Source of the DNA: Streptomyces sp. CA-210063
GTDB lineage: Bacteria; Actinomycetota; Actinomycetes; Streptomycetales; Streptomycetaceae
Reading direction: 5' to 3'
NCBI RefSeq assembly: GCF_024612015.1
Contig: NZ_CP102512.1
Coordinates: 4,464,001 to 4,528,000, forward strand
Length of the DNA: 64,000 bases
Below, in pieces: positions 38,701 through 45,541 of the stretch. The notes under the pieces are model-generated. The model was not told the origin of the DNA. It saw nothing but the letters and a program-made list of their open reading frames with translations, and did not search any database. Both the position numbers and the translations under genes were made by a program. The stretch's first letter is position 1. Each line of letters begins with the position of its first letter.

Positions 38701-40023
38701 GTCGCCCGCCGGCGCGACGGCAACGACTCGTTCCTCGCCGCGTTCCTGGTGGGCGACCCGGAGCGGGTGGACCTGGACCGTCTGGTCAAGCAACTGCGCT
38801 CGGTGCTGCCCGACTACCTGGTGCCCTCGCACTACCAGTGGGTGCCCGCGCTGCCGTTGACGCCGAGTGGCAAGCGGGACGACAAGGCGCTGCGCGCGCT
38901 GCCGCTCGCCACGACCGCGGTCGCAGGGGACGCGACGGCGCCCAGGGACGCGTACGAGAAGGCGCTCGTGGAGATCCTCGGCGAACTGCTGGGGCTGCCG
39001 TCGATCGGCGTCCACGACAACATCTTCGACCTGGGCGCCACCTCGCTGACCGCGATGCGCCTGGTCGTGCTGATCGAGCAGCGGTACGGCGTCGGAGTGC
39101 CGCTGTCGGAGTTCGTGTCGGCGCCGACGGTCTCGGACCTCGCGGCCCGGCTGCGGGGAGGCGGCGCGAAGGCGGCGTTCGACCCGCTGGTGCCGATCCG
39201 GCCGGGCGGCGACGAGCGTCCGCTGTTCTTCGTCCACCCCATGGGCGGCAACGTCCTGTGCTACGTGCGGTTCGCCAAGCACCTGGCGCCGGGGCGGCCG
39301 TTCTACGCCCTGCAGGCGGCCGGCGTGGACGCGGGCACCGAGCCGCTGCGCAGCGTGGAAGAGATCGCGGCCGGCTACGTGGAGCGGATCCGGCGGGTCC
39401 AACCGGAGGGGCCGTACCTCATCGGCGGCTGGTCCTTCGGCGGGTTCGTCGCCTTCGAGATGGCCCGGCAACTCAGGGCGGCGGGCCAGGAGGTGCGGCG
39501 GCTGGTCCTGCTCGACACGACCGCGCTCAACCCGGGGCGGCGCCTGCGGACGAGCGACGACGCCCTGCTGAGCTGGTTCTTCTGGGAGCTGCTGTGGCTC
39601 CAGCGGGGCGGCGACTCGCCCGAGGAGGTCATACCCGCCGAACTCGCCACGCTGGAGGAGAAGTTCGCGTTCATCGCGGATCTGGCGGTGGCCGAGGGCG
39701 TCCTCCCGGCGGGCGCCACCGGCGCGGTGGTGCACCGGCTGTTCCAGGTGTACGAGGCCAACTGGCGGGCGGCGTTCGCGTACCGGCCCGACGTGGTGGA
39801 CCAGGACATGGTGCTGATCCACGCGAGGGAGCCGCTGCCGGAGGTCCTCGACACGATGCACACGGCCATCCAGTCGATGCACCGCGACCCCACCAATGGC
39901 TGGCGGGAACGGACCGGGGGCGAGCTGACCGTGATCGACGTACCGGGCGACCACCTTTCGATCATGGAAGAGCCGCACATCGAGCACGTCGTCCGCGTGG
40001 TCGACGAACTGATCGGAGACTGA
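32704..40023 (+). CDS. Non-ribosomal peptide synthetase NRPS-2: C-A(Ser)-T-C-A(Pro-like)-T-TE
   Basis: I set the start at GTG 32704 because AAAGGAA precedes it. An in-frame GTG at 32638 has no ribosome site. Of 2,439 residues: C1 (HHLIVDA near 33120), A1 ([11 protein letters not shown] near 34540), T1 (LGGDSI near 35745), C2 (HHAILDG near 36360), A2 (FTSGSTGAPKG near 37825), T2 (LGATSL near 39035) and a terminal thioesterase (GWSFGG near 39430, His in GDHLS near 39950). A1 reads D-V-W-H-F-S-L-V-D, identical to the serine code of EntF. A2 reads D-V-Q-Y-L-S-Q-V-V, nearest to proline-type codes (DVQxIAHVV), so Pro or a relative is only probable. The TE makes this the last synthetase of the line. 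Codon 9 is TTA (32728-32730), a likely bldA checkpoint. Confidence 0.95.
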   Translation: MAARRTFPLTTYQRDIWAAESRSPNDSQFNVVLDEQIDGKADTKALAEALARTLRRHDAFRLRFGERDGVPYQWVAGPDEDSTAVKVVDLSGEPDPAAAWRQWRESSFTRPFPLFDTPLHTASLVRESPDVLHVHVNAHHLIVDAWTLNHLSRGMWDEYGRLTAGPDAADAASDRRPAPSYRAFIEADAAYRTSAEREEDRAFHRAALEGVAPALFQRSPGRAARGARRRGHHTFTVPGDIVRRVRQAGGSPFAYVTAAFAAYLARVHRTDEVVLGVPFLNRRGGDERETAGEFANNLPLRVPVPDDAGLHDLAAAVRERTRALRDHERLALGDILRDLPAGASGSRQLFDVTVSYLRYPRPEALPDAERDTVITAPVHEQDALSVMIRAFDDDADLRVDLDYARDVFDEDFPVEAMAGHLTELLRAGVENGDRPAAAQPVLTDPEREDLARLQHGPTVPYRDEATLHGLFEERAARTPDRIAVTAADGTAVSYAELDAHANRIARALRAEGIAPGDRVAVLLERGPHTLPALLGVLKSGAAYVPVDPGYPAERIAFLLQDSRARAVLTAPGSPDPDVHAEVPVIRADRLVTSGSAEPVPPAATSRDLAYVIYTSGSTGRPKGVMVEHHSVVNRLAWMQDRYGISAGDVLLQKTPVSFDVSVWELFWWAVEGAELALLEPGGERDPRTILRTVAERRVTTLHFVPSMLGPFLDLLDDEPGLRTEAATLRRVFCSGEALSPARVEQFARIFGGTSGAPLLVNLYGPTEATVDVSYHDCPTTPGQPVRRVPIGRPVANTSLYVLDPHGRPQPVGVPGELCIGGVQVARGYLERPELTAEKFIDDPFRPGGRMYRTGDLARLLADGSLEYLGRIDGQVKIRGNRVELGEVQNALASVPGVRDAVVVDHRSDERDTFLTGYYVADEVIDPLHLRTELARDLPEFMIPAHFVRIGAVPLTPNGKADRRALPAPSVAGPLGPRPYTAPRDAVEEALAAVWAEVLGADRVGVHDDYFALGGDSILMLRVRALAERRGYHVDLSDLVRHPTIAELAPLTSAVAETDAGRQEPELAPFALVSGVDRARLEGRADAYPVNRLQFGLLYHSRVQQDSAVYRDVFRYSYAMAWDAEKFTTAFELLVARHPVLRSSFDLGGFSEPLQIVDHRVDSALDVVDLRDLPAERAEAAIAAHVEERRHHPYTFERPPLYHLRAHVLPESVELVFSFHHAILDGGSVATLVRELLQDYAHALGERIDPVPGTEGVPATAHHVLAERRALESAETRAHWRRYLEGAAPLHLDGFRPHETPGGEEQITRRVDLPDELVAAVRDFSRAHTVPVKSVLFAAHLLALRLFSGMEDVVTGLVTHGRPERAGAERMAGLFLNTMPVRLDTGRESWLSVVREAFRQEQESHPYRRYPLSAIQEDLGVTVLDTAFNYIHFRQLAEVYALPGIRSLDFRTWEETNFALLVNALTEPDGEGIWLRLDYTGRTFTPSQAHLYSHAFTEILRRVVERPQAPVDFSFLTDDTPAAAPRTEAESPAPDVVRAFEAQAARTPQATALVFQGRRWTYADLDAASDRVARRLRDLGTVPGDRVGIAMERSPDTVAVLVGVLKAGAATVPLDTSYPKERIAAMLEQARPVAVVTRAVHGTGLPEDAPVVTAARLLDPEGEASDRAPLTGGAGSDGRVPGEPSRERDSGYAEPLPVIAPDSVAYLLFTSGSTGAPKGVEMPHRSLANLVAWQNSEPSGIVGGVTLQYAPMSFDVSFQEVFSTLCGGGTLLLVSESERRDLPALLRLMDREGVERLYLPYVALQQLAETAHALGTVPRSLKAVLSSGEQLRITEEIRALCVALPGVILENQYGPTESHVVTRFTMTGDPSAFPPLPSIGTPIDGAEVLVLDERMRLVPPGVKGEIHLGGTCLAHGYAGRPDLTDERFVPRPEGLPGGAPGDRLYRTGDLGFVLPDGSIVCTGRSDSQVKVRGFRVEPAEVEIALTRFTADHPGLTEAAVVARRRDGNDSFLAAFLVGDPERVDLDRLVKQLRSVLPDYLVPSHYQWVPALPLTPSGKRDDKALRALPLATTAVAGDATAPRDAYEKALVEILGELLGLPSIGVHDNIFDLGATSLTAMRLVVLIEQRYGVGVPLSEFVSAPTVSDLAARLRGGGAKAAFDPLVPIRPGGDERPLFFVHPMGGNVLCYVRFAKHLAPGRPFYALQAAGVDAGTEPLRSVEEIAAGYVERIRRVQPEGPYLIGGWSFGGFVAFEMARQLRAAGQEVRRLVLLDTTALNPGRRLRTSDDALLSWFFWELLWLQRGGDSPEEVIPAELATLEEKFAFIADLAVAEGVLPAGATGAVVHRLFQVYEANWRAAFAYRPDVVDQDMVLIHAREPLPEVLDTMHTAIQSMHRDPTNGWRERTGGELTVIDVPGDHLSIMEEPHIEHVVRVVDELIGD

Positions 40024-40024
40024 C

Positions 40025-41272
40025 ATGAGCAGGCGCAAAGCCCTGGTGGTCGGGGCCGGTATCGGCGGCCTGACCGCCGCCGCGGCCCTCCGCCGGGCCG
40101 GATGGGACGTCGAGGTCCACGAGCGGGCGACGGAACTGCGGACGGCCGGCTCCGGACTGTCGGTGATGAGCAACGCGATCGCCGCCCTGGACTCCGCCGG
40201 ACTGGACCTGCGGCTCGCCGAGCGCGGGGAGGTGCTGCGGTCGTACCACGTGCGGACCGCACGTGGGCGGATGATACGGGAGTTCCCCTTCCCGTCGATC
40301 ATCCGCAGGCTCGGGGTGCCGAGCGTGCTGATCACCCGCTCCGCGCTCCAGCAGGCGCTGCTGGAGGCCACCGACGGGATCCGGCTCCACCTGGGGTCGA
40401 CCGCCGAGGACTTCTCGGTGGACGAGGCGAGCGGACGGGTGACCGTCCGGTTCGCCGACGGCCAGGAGACGCACGGTGACGCGCTGGTCGGGGCGGACGG
40501 GTTCAACTCGGTGATCCGCCGCCGGATGGTGGGACCGGAGGAATCCCGCGACAGCGGCTACCTCGTCTGGCTGGCGCTCACTCCGTTCCGGCATCCGCGG
40601 TTCACCCCTGGCTCGGTCACCCACTACTGGGGCAGCGGGCAGCGGTTCGGACTCGTGGACATGGGCGGCGGGCTCCTGTACTGGTGGGGCACGAAGAACA
40701 TGCCGGCGAGCCGGTCGCACGACTGGAAGGGCGGCAAGGCCGAGGTGGCGCGGGCCTTCGAGGGCTGGGCCGACGAGGTGGGCCAGGCCATCGAGGTCAC
40801 ACCGGAGGACGCGATCCTCGCGGTGCCGTCCCGGGACCGGCCGTTCCTGGAACGCTGGGGCCGGGGTCCGGTGACGCTGCTCGGGGACGCCGCGCACCCC
40901 ATGCTGACCAGCCTCGGTCAGGGCTCGGGCATGGCGATCGAGGACGCGGTGGTGCTGGCGCGGTGCCTGCGCGGCGCGCAGGACGTGCCCGCGGCGCTGC
41001 GGGCGTACGAGGACGAGAGGCGGGAGCGGACCCGCGGGATGGTCGCCGCGTCCCGCTCCATCAGCGAGTTCGAGCAGTCGGAGAACGTACGACGCCCGAT
41101 CCGGGACGCGTACTTCCGCTTCCTGCCGACGCGGAGGCTGACCGGGATTCTGGAGGGCTCGCTGACCTTCCCCACCGCGTCCGGGCGGCCGACGGCGCCG
41201 CCTGCGGACTCCGTGAACTCGGCGAACGTGAACTCGGCGAAGGAGGGCGGCCATGTCGCACAGGCCGGATAG
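40025..41272 (+). CDS. Class A FAD-dependent monooxygenase
   Basis: A 415-residue flavoprotein with N-terminal GAGIGGLTAAAALRRAGWDV (FAD), a central DALVGADGFNSVIRR (the DG motif contacting FAD/NADPH) and LLGDAAHPMLTSLGQG (FAD ribityl site), the three signatures of PHBH/UbiH-type hydroxylases. It begins directly after the NRPS-2 stop, so it is probably translationally coupled and tailors the peptide or a residue on the line. The C-terminal 30 residues are low-complexity (repeated Asn-Ser-Ala) and overlap the start of the next gene by 20 bp. The substrate is not predictable from sequence. Confidence 0.9.
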   Translation: MSRRKALVVGAGIGGLTAAAALRRAGWDVEVHERATELRTAGSGLSVMSNAIAALDSAGLDLRLAERGEVLRSYHVRTARGRMIREFPFPSIIRRLGVPSVLITRSALQQALLEATDGIRLHLGSTAEDFSVDEASGRVTVRFADGQETHGDALVGADGFNSVIRRRMVGPEESRDSGYLVWLALTPFRHPRFTPGSVTHYWGSGQRFGLVDMGGGLLYWWGTKNMPASRSHDWKGGKAEVARAFEGWADEVGQAIEVTPEDAILAVPSRDRPFLERWGRGPVTLLGDAAHPMLTSLGQGSGMAIEDAVVLARCLRGAQDVPAALRAYEDERRERTRGMVAASRSISEFEQSENVRRPIRDAYFRFLPTRRLTGILEGSLTFPTASGRPTAPPADSVNSANVNSAKEGGHVAQAG

Positions 41273-42200
41273 CCGCAGGTTCACACCGGACGGCCGCGCG
41301 GTACTGGTCACCGGCGCTTCGACGGGGCTGGGCCGGGCCTGCGCGCTCCATCTGGAGCAGGCCGGTTTCCGTGTGTTCGCGGGCGTACGCAAGGAGATCG
41401 ACGGTGAGGAAGTGGCCGCGGGGTCGGCGCACGGCCGGATCGAGCCCGTACGGATCGACGTCACCGACGGGCCGTCGATCCGCGAGGCGGCGGCGCACGT
41501 CTCCGGGCGCCTGGGCACTGACCGGCCGCTGTGGGCGCTGGTCAACAACGCGGGCGTCTGCGTCTCGGCACCCCTGGAATGCGTGTCGCCCGAGCGACTG
41601 CGCTGGCAGCTCGACACCAACGTCGTGGGCCAGCTCGCCGTGACCCAGGCGTTCCTGCCGCAGCTGCGGCGCTCCCGGGGGCGGATCGTGAACGTCACCT
41701 CGGGACTGGGGACCGTGGCGATCCCCTTCCTCGGGGCGTACTCCGCGGCGCAGTTCGCCAAGGAGGCGATGAGCGATGTGCTCCGGCGCGAGCTGCGGGA
41801 CTTCGGCGTGGCGGTGAGCGTCGTGCAGCCCGGCGCCATCATGACGCCGATCTGGCAGAAGGTCTCGGAGGTGGCCCGGGACGCGCTGCACAGCGCGGAC
41901 AGCGATGTGGCGGCGCTGTACCGGGCGCGGTTCGAACGCTTCCTGGCCTACAACGAGCAGCAGGCCGCCGAGAGCCGCACGACGTCGCAGGACATGGCGG
42001 AGGCGGTCCACCGGGCGCTGACGGAGGCCCGTCCGAGGACCCGCTACCGCGTGGGTGCGGACGTTCGCCGCCTGAGCCTGCTGGCCCGGCTCCTTCCGGA
42101 CCCCCTGCTCGACCGCTACCTCCGCCCGGTCTCCGCGGCGGACTCGTCCGCCGGCCCTGATCCGGCACCGGCCGAGACCCGGCCCGTCACCCGGACCTGA
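41253..42200 (+). CDS. Short-chain dehydrogenase/reductase lacking the catalytic Lys
   Basis: At 315 residues, it has classical SDR features: VLVTGASTGLGRACA, ALVNNAGV and the NVTSGLG Ser. The catalytic helix reads GAYSAAQFAKEAMSD, so YxxxK is YxxxQ: the essential Lys is replaced by Gln, with a Lys three residues later. The C-terminal extension of about 60 residues (RTRYRVGADVRRLSLLARLLPDPLLDRYL) is like retinol-dehydrogenase-type SDRs. It may be impaired, or may use a different proton relay. It overlaps the monooxygenase gene by 20 bp and is the last gene of the NRPS-2 operon. No clear terminator hairpin is obvious right after it. Confidence 0.85.
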   Translation: MSHRPDSRRFTPDGRAVLVTGASTGLGRACALHLEQAGFRVFAGVRKEIDGEEVAAGSAHGRIEPVRIDVTDGPSIREAAAHVSGRLGTDRPLWALVNNAGVCVSAPLECVSPERLRWQLDTNVVGQLAVTQAFLPQLRRSRGRIVNVTSGLGTVAIPFLGAYSAAQFAKEAMSDVLRRELRDFGVAVSVVQPGAIMTPIWQKVSEVARDALHSADSDVAALYRARFERFLAYNEQQAAESRTTSQDMAEAVHRALTEARPRTRYRVGADVRRLSLLARLLPDPLLDRYLRPVSAADSSAGPDPAPAETRPVTRT

Positions 42201-42740
42201 CCGCGTGGACCCCCGGCCGCCCGAAGGCTCGTGCCTGCGGGCGGCCGGGCATGCGCCGGGGCTGCGGTCCGGAGACGGGAGGCCGAGGCCCCGGCAGGGC
42301 GGCGCCCCCGGGGGCCATGCCGACGTTCGTCGGACCGCACCTCCTCCGCGAGCGTCCTGGCTCGCAGTCGCACCAGGCGAGATCGGCTTCGCATCCCCCG
42401 CACCCGGCGCGGAGAAGATGACCGTTCTCGCAGGTCAGCCGCGCGACAGCGGCGTAGTGCTGCCGGGCCCCGGCCGGCCGAGCTGATGGGCGAACAGAAG
42501 CCGCGCACCGCCAGGGCCTGGCCGGCCCGGTCGTCCCGCTTCCAGTCGAGGTGGCCCTTGGCCGCGGAAGGCGCGCTCGGCGGGCACCCCCGCTTCGACG
42601 CCGTCCCGAGGAGACCGACGCAACCGCGACCGATCGTGCGAGGCCCGAGCGGAAGCAAATACTTGGCTAGCCACATGTTTGCTGTTACGGTGATTATGTG
42701 TCCAGCCACCTAAATGGGTGGCGACACGAGAGGAGTCGTC
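42201..42740 (+). promoter_or_regulatory. 540-bp intergenic region, right boundary of cluster; promoter near 42663-42691
   Basis: No convincing gene is seen; the frames here are Arg/Pro-rich noise. Near its right end, TTGGCT (42663-42668), a 17-bp spacer and TACGGT (42686-42691) form a good promoter for the quinone oxidoreductase operon. TGGCTAGCCA (42664-42673) is a 10-bp palindrome over the -35 box, a possible MarR operator. GAGGAG precedes ATG 42741. The drop in GC around 42650-42720 supports a promoter. Confidence 0.55.
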
Positions 42741-43646
42741 ATGAAAGCCATCCTGTTCGACCGTTTCGGAGGCACGGACGTGCTGCACGAGGCGGACATC
42801 GAGGTCCCGCAGCCCGGCCCCGGCCAGATCCGCGTCCGCGTCAAGACGGCCGGGCTGAACGCTCTGGACGGCAAGATCCGCTCCGGGTCGTTGGAGGCCG
42901 TGTTCCCCACGCCGCTCCCCGCCGTCCCCGGTGGCGAGCTCGCCGGCGTGGTGGACGCCCTGGGTGAGGGCGTGCGGGACGTGCGGGTGGGTGACGAGGT
43001 GCTGGGCTGGTCGGACACCGGCTCGTACGCCGAGTACGCGCTGGCCACCACCGTGGCCCTCAAGCCCGCCGGCCTGGACTGGCAGCACGCGGTCGCGCTG
43101 CCGGTGGCGGGCGAGACGGCCGAGCGGGTCCTGGACCTGCTCGGCGTCGCCGCCGGGGAGACGGTGCTGATGCACGGCGCGGCCGGAGCCGTCGGCACCC
43201 TGGCGGTCCAACTCGCCACGGCCCGCGGAGCGCGTGTCATAGGCACCGCCGGTCCCGCGAACCAGGACTACCTCGCCTCGCTCGGCGCCACCGCGACCGT
43301 TTACGGCGAGGGCCTGGTCGAGCGGGTCCGGGCACTCGCCCCCGACGGCGTGGACGCGGTGTTCGACCTGGCCGGTAAGGGAGCCCTGGAGGACTCCATC
43401 ACCCTGCGCGGCGGCACCGAGCGCATCGTCACCATCGCCGACTTCCGCGCGCACCAGCTCGGCATCACCTTCGCCAGCGGTGGCCAGGAACGCTCCGCCG
43501 CTCGCCTGGCCGCGCTGGCGCAGGACGCCGCGACCGGCAAGGTCGTCACCACCGTCACCGCCTACCCGCTCGACCAGGCCGCCACGGCCCAGCAGGTCAG
43601 CGACGCCGGGCATGTCCGGGGCAAGCTCGTCCTCACCCTCGGCTGA
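42741..43646 (+). CDS. NADPH:quinone oxidoreductase-type, zinc-independent MDR protein
   Basis: At 301 residues: an N-terminal GroES-like domain (MKAILFDRFGGTDVLHEADI, PAVPGGELAGVVDALGEGV) and a Rossmann domain (ETVLMHGAAGAVGTLAVQLA, GARVIGTAGPANQDYLASLGA). The metal-binding residues of true alcohol dehydrogenases are absent, consistent with QOR-type quinone/enone reductases. I preferred ATG 42741 to the in-frame ATG at 42714 because of the ideal GAGGAG. It is the first gene of an operon with an Old Yellow Enzyme and a MarR regulator, a common electrophile or redox-stress set. It looks unconnected to the NRPS cluster. Confidence 0.9.
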   Translation: MKAILFDRFGGTDVLHEADIEVPQPGPGQIRVRVKTAGLNALDGKIRSGSLEAVFPTPLPAVPGGELAGVVDALGEGVRDVRVGDEVLGWSDTGSYAEYALATTVALKPAGLDWQHAVALPVAGETAERVLDLLGVAAGETVLMHGAAGAVGTLAVQLATARGARVIGTAGPANQDYLASLGATATVYGEGLVERVRALAPDGVDAVFDLAGKGALEDSITLRGGTERIVTIADFRAHQLGITFASGGQERSAARLAALAQDAATGKVVTTVTAYPLDQAATAQQVSDAGHVRGKLVLTLG

Positions 43647-43709
43647 TCACGCCCGCCTCTCCTTTCCCCCCAGCCACCACCTGGTTGTCACCGCACCGAA
43701 GGACCACTC

Positions 43710-44771
43710 ATGCTGAACTCCCTGTGGACACCGACCACCGTCGGCGCCATCTCCCTCCCGCACCGCCTGGTCATGGCCCCCATGACCCGTGACCGCTCCA
43801 CACCCGAAGGCGTACCGACCGAGCTGAACGCCGAGTACTACGCCCAGCGGGCCTCGCACGCGCTCATCATCACCGAGGGAACCCAGCCCTCCGCCGACGG
43901 CCAGGGCTACCTCCTCACCCCCGGCGTCCACAACGACGATCAGATCGCCGGGTGGCGCAAGGTCACCGACGCCGTGCACGCGGCCGACGGCCGGATAGTC
44001 ATCCAGCTGATGCACACCGGACGCATCGCCCACCCCGACAACACCCCCCACGGGCGTCAGCCGGTCGCTCCTTCGGCGATCCAGCCGCAGGGCGCCATGT
44101 TCACCGCGTCCGGGCCCCAGGAGATGCCGACACCCCGTGCCCTGTCGACGCAGGAGGTCGCCGCGACCGTCGACGACTTCCGCCGCGCCGCAGCGGCCGC
44201 CGTCGCGGCAGGCGCCGACGGCGTGGAGATCCACGGCGCCAACGGCTACCTGGTGCACCAGTTCCTGTCCGACAGCACCAACCAGCGCACCGACCGCTAC
44301 GGCGGTTCCCTCGACAACCGCATCCGCTTCGCCGTCGAGGTCGCCACCGCCGTGGCCGACGAGATCGGCGCCGACCGCACCGGCATCCGCATCTCCCCCG
44401 GCAACCCCTACAACGACATGGCCGAGTCCGACACCGCTGAGCTGTATCCGGCGCTCGTGCGCGCTCTCAGCCCGCTCGGCCTCGCCTACCTCCACGTGAT
44501 GCACGCGGGCGACGAGGCTCTGCTGGGCACCCTGCGCACGCTCTGGCCGACCACGCTGATCCTCAACCGGGCCGGCACCGACCTGCCCACCCGCGCCAAG
44601 GACATTGACCACGGCACGGCCGACCTGGTCTCCGTCGGCGCCCTCGCGCTGGCCAACCCGGACCTGGTCGAGCGGCTACGCTCTGACGCGCCGCTGAACA
44701 CCCCCGACCCGGCGACCTTCTACGGCGGCGGAGTGGCCGGCTACACCGACTACCCCACCTACACCGTCTGA
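43710..44771 (+). CDS. Old Yellow Enzyme-type alkene reductase (FMN)
   Basis: This 353-residue TIM-barrel flavoprotein starts with [26 protein letters not shown], followed by [53 protein letters not shown] (the H..N substrate pair and FMN contacts) and late [13 protein letters not shown]. All match the NemA/XenA/OPR class that reduces activated C=C bonds with NAD(P)H. GAAGGA lies upstream of the ATG. It sits 63 bp after the quinone reductase gene and 11 bp before the MarR gene, so it is operonic. Likely role: detoxification of electrophilic enones. Confidence 0.94.
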   Translation: MLNSLWTPTTVGAISLPHRLVMAPMTRDRSTPEGVPTELNAEYYAQRASHALIITEGTQPSADGQGYLLTPGVHNDDQIAGWRKVTDAVHAADGRIVIQLMHTGRIAHPDNTPHGRQPVAPSAIQPQGAMFTASGPQEMPTPRALSTQEVAATVDDFRRAAAAAVAAGADGVEIHGANGYLVHQFLSDSTNQRTDRYGGSLDNRIRFAVEVATAVADEIGADRTGIRISPGNPYNDMAESDTAELYPALVRALSPLGLAYLHVMHAGDEALLGTLRTLWPTTLILNRAGTDLPTRAKDIDHGTADLVSVGALALANPDLVERLRSDAPLNTPDPATFYGGGVAGYTDYPTYTV

Positions 44772-44782
44772 GGAACCGAACC

Positions 44783-45262
44783 ATGCACGCCCCCACACCC
44801 CGCACCCCCACCACGGCCGACGAGGGCCCGATGAGCTACGCGATCTTCCAGCTCGCCCGCGCTCACCGGGCCCGCGCCGCCGCCATGCTCCGCGAGATGG
44901 ACCTGCATCCCGGACAGGAACTGCTGCTGATGCAACTCCTGGACCGGGACGGCCAGACCCAGTCCGAGCTGCTCGAAAGCGTCGGCCTGGACCACTCCAC
45001 CGTCTCCAAGTCCCTGCGCCGCATGCAGGACGCCGGCCTGCTCATCCGCGAGCCGGCCGAACACGACCGGCGCGTCATGGTCGTCCACCTCACCGACAAG
45101 GGCCGTGCCATGCGCGAGCCCCTGGCAGCCATGTGGCGGGCCCTGGAGGAGACCTCCGCGCGGAACCTGTCCGCGCAGCAGGCAGAGTCCTTCGTCCGCA
45201 CCGCCTACGCCATCGCCGACGCGATCAACAGCCGCGCTCTTCCGCAAGAAGAGTCCGAGTAA
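44783..45262 (+). CDS. MarR-family transcriptional regulator
   Basis: At 159 residues, its winged-helix core DGQTQSELLESVGLDHSTVSKSLRRMQDAGLLIREPAEHDRRVMVVHLTDKG is diagnostic of MarR proteins (recognition helix then beta wing). It is the third gene of the redox operon and presumably represses it through the promoter near 42663-42691, where a short palindrome overlaps the -35 box. There is no Cys in the core that would mark an OhrR-type peroxide sensor, so the inducing signal is unknown. The 279 bp after it hold no recognisable gene. Confidence 0.92.
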   Translation: MHAPTPRTPTTADEGPMSYAIFQLARAHRARAAAMLREMDLHPGQELLLMQLLDRDGQTQSELLESVGLDHSTVSKSLRRMQDAGLLIREPAEHDRRVMVVHLTDKGRAMREPLAAMWRALEETSARNLSAQQAESFVRTAYAIADAINSRALPQEESE

Positions 45263-45541
45263 CTCCCCTCGCCCCGCACCCGGGTTCCGGCCCGGAGTGC
45301 GAATCGTTTCCGGCGTTCCCGCGCAGTGGACCGTGCTGCCCGGTGCGCCGAGCCGGCGGATGTGACGGGCCCTCAGCTCACCCCCGTACGTCCCGGAGAA
45401 CGATGAGCGGGGCTTCAGCGTCAGGGGCAAGCGCGCGCTGTCCCGGTGGAAGCAGGACGGCTCGGGGGGCAGGGCAGCACCCCCGCGGGCCGACGAGCCC
45501 CTTACCCGTCGTCGGCCGGCCGCACCTCGAGGACGGCCGCA

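Noticed and set aside
34420-40506. Minus-strand open frame of about 2,030 codons opposite NRPS-2
   Set aside because: It is a compositional shadow of NRPS-2, with no recognisable domain.
42201-42700. Candidate small genes in the gap after the SDR
   Set aside because: The frames are Arg/Pro-rich, lack ribosome sites and show no protein-like pattern.
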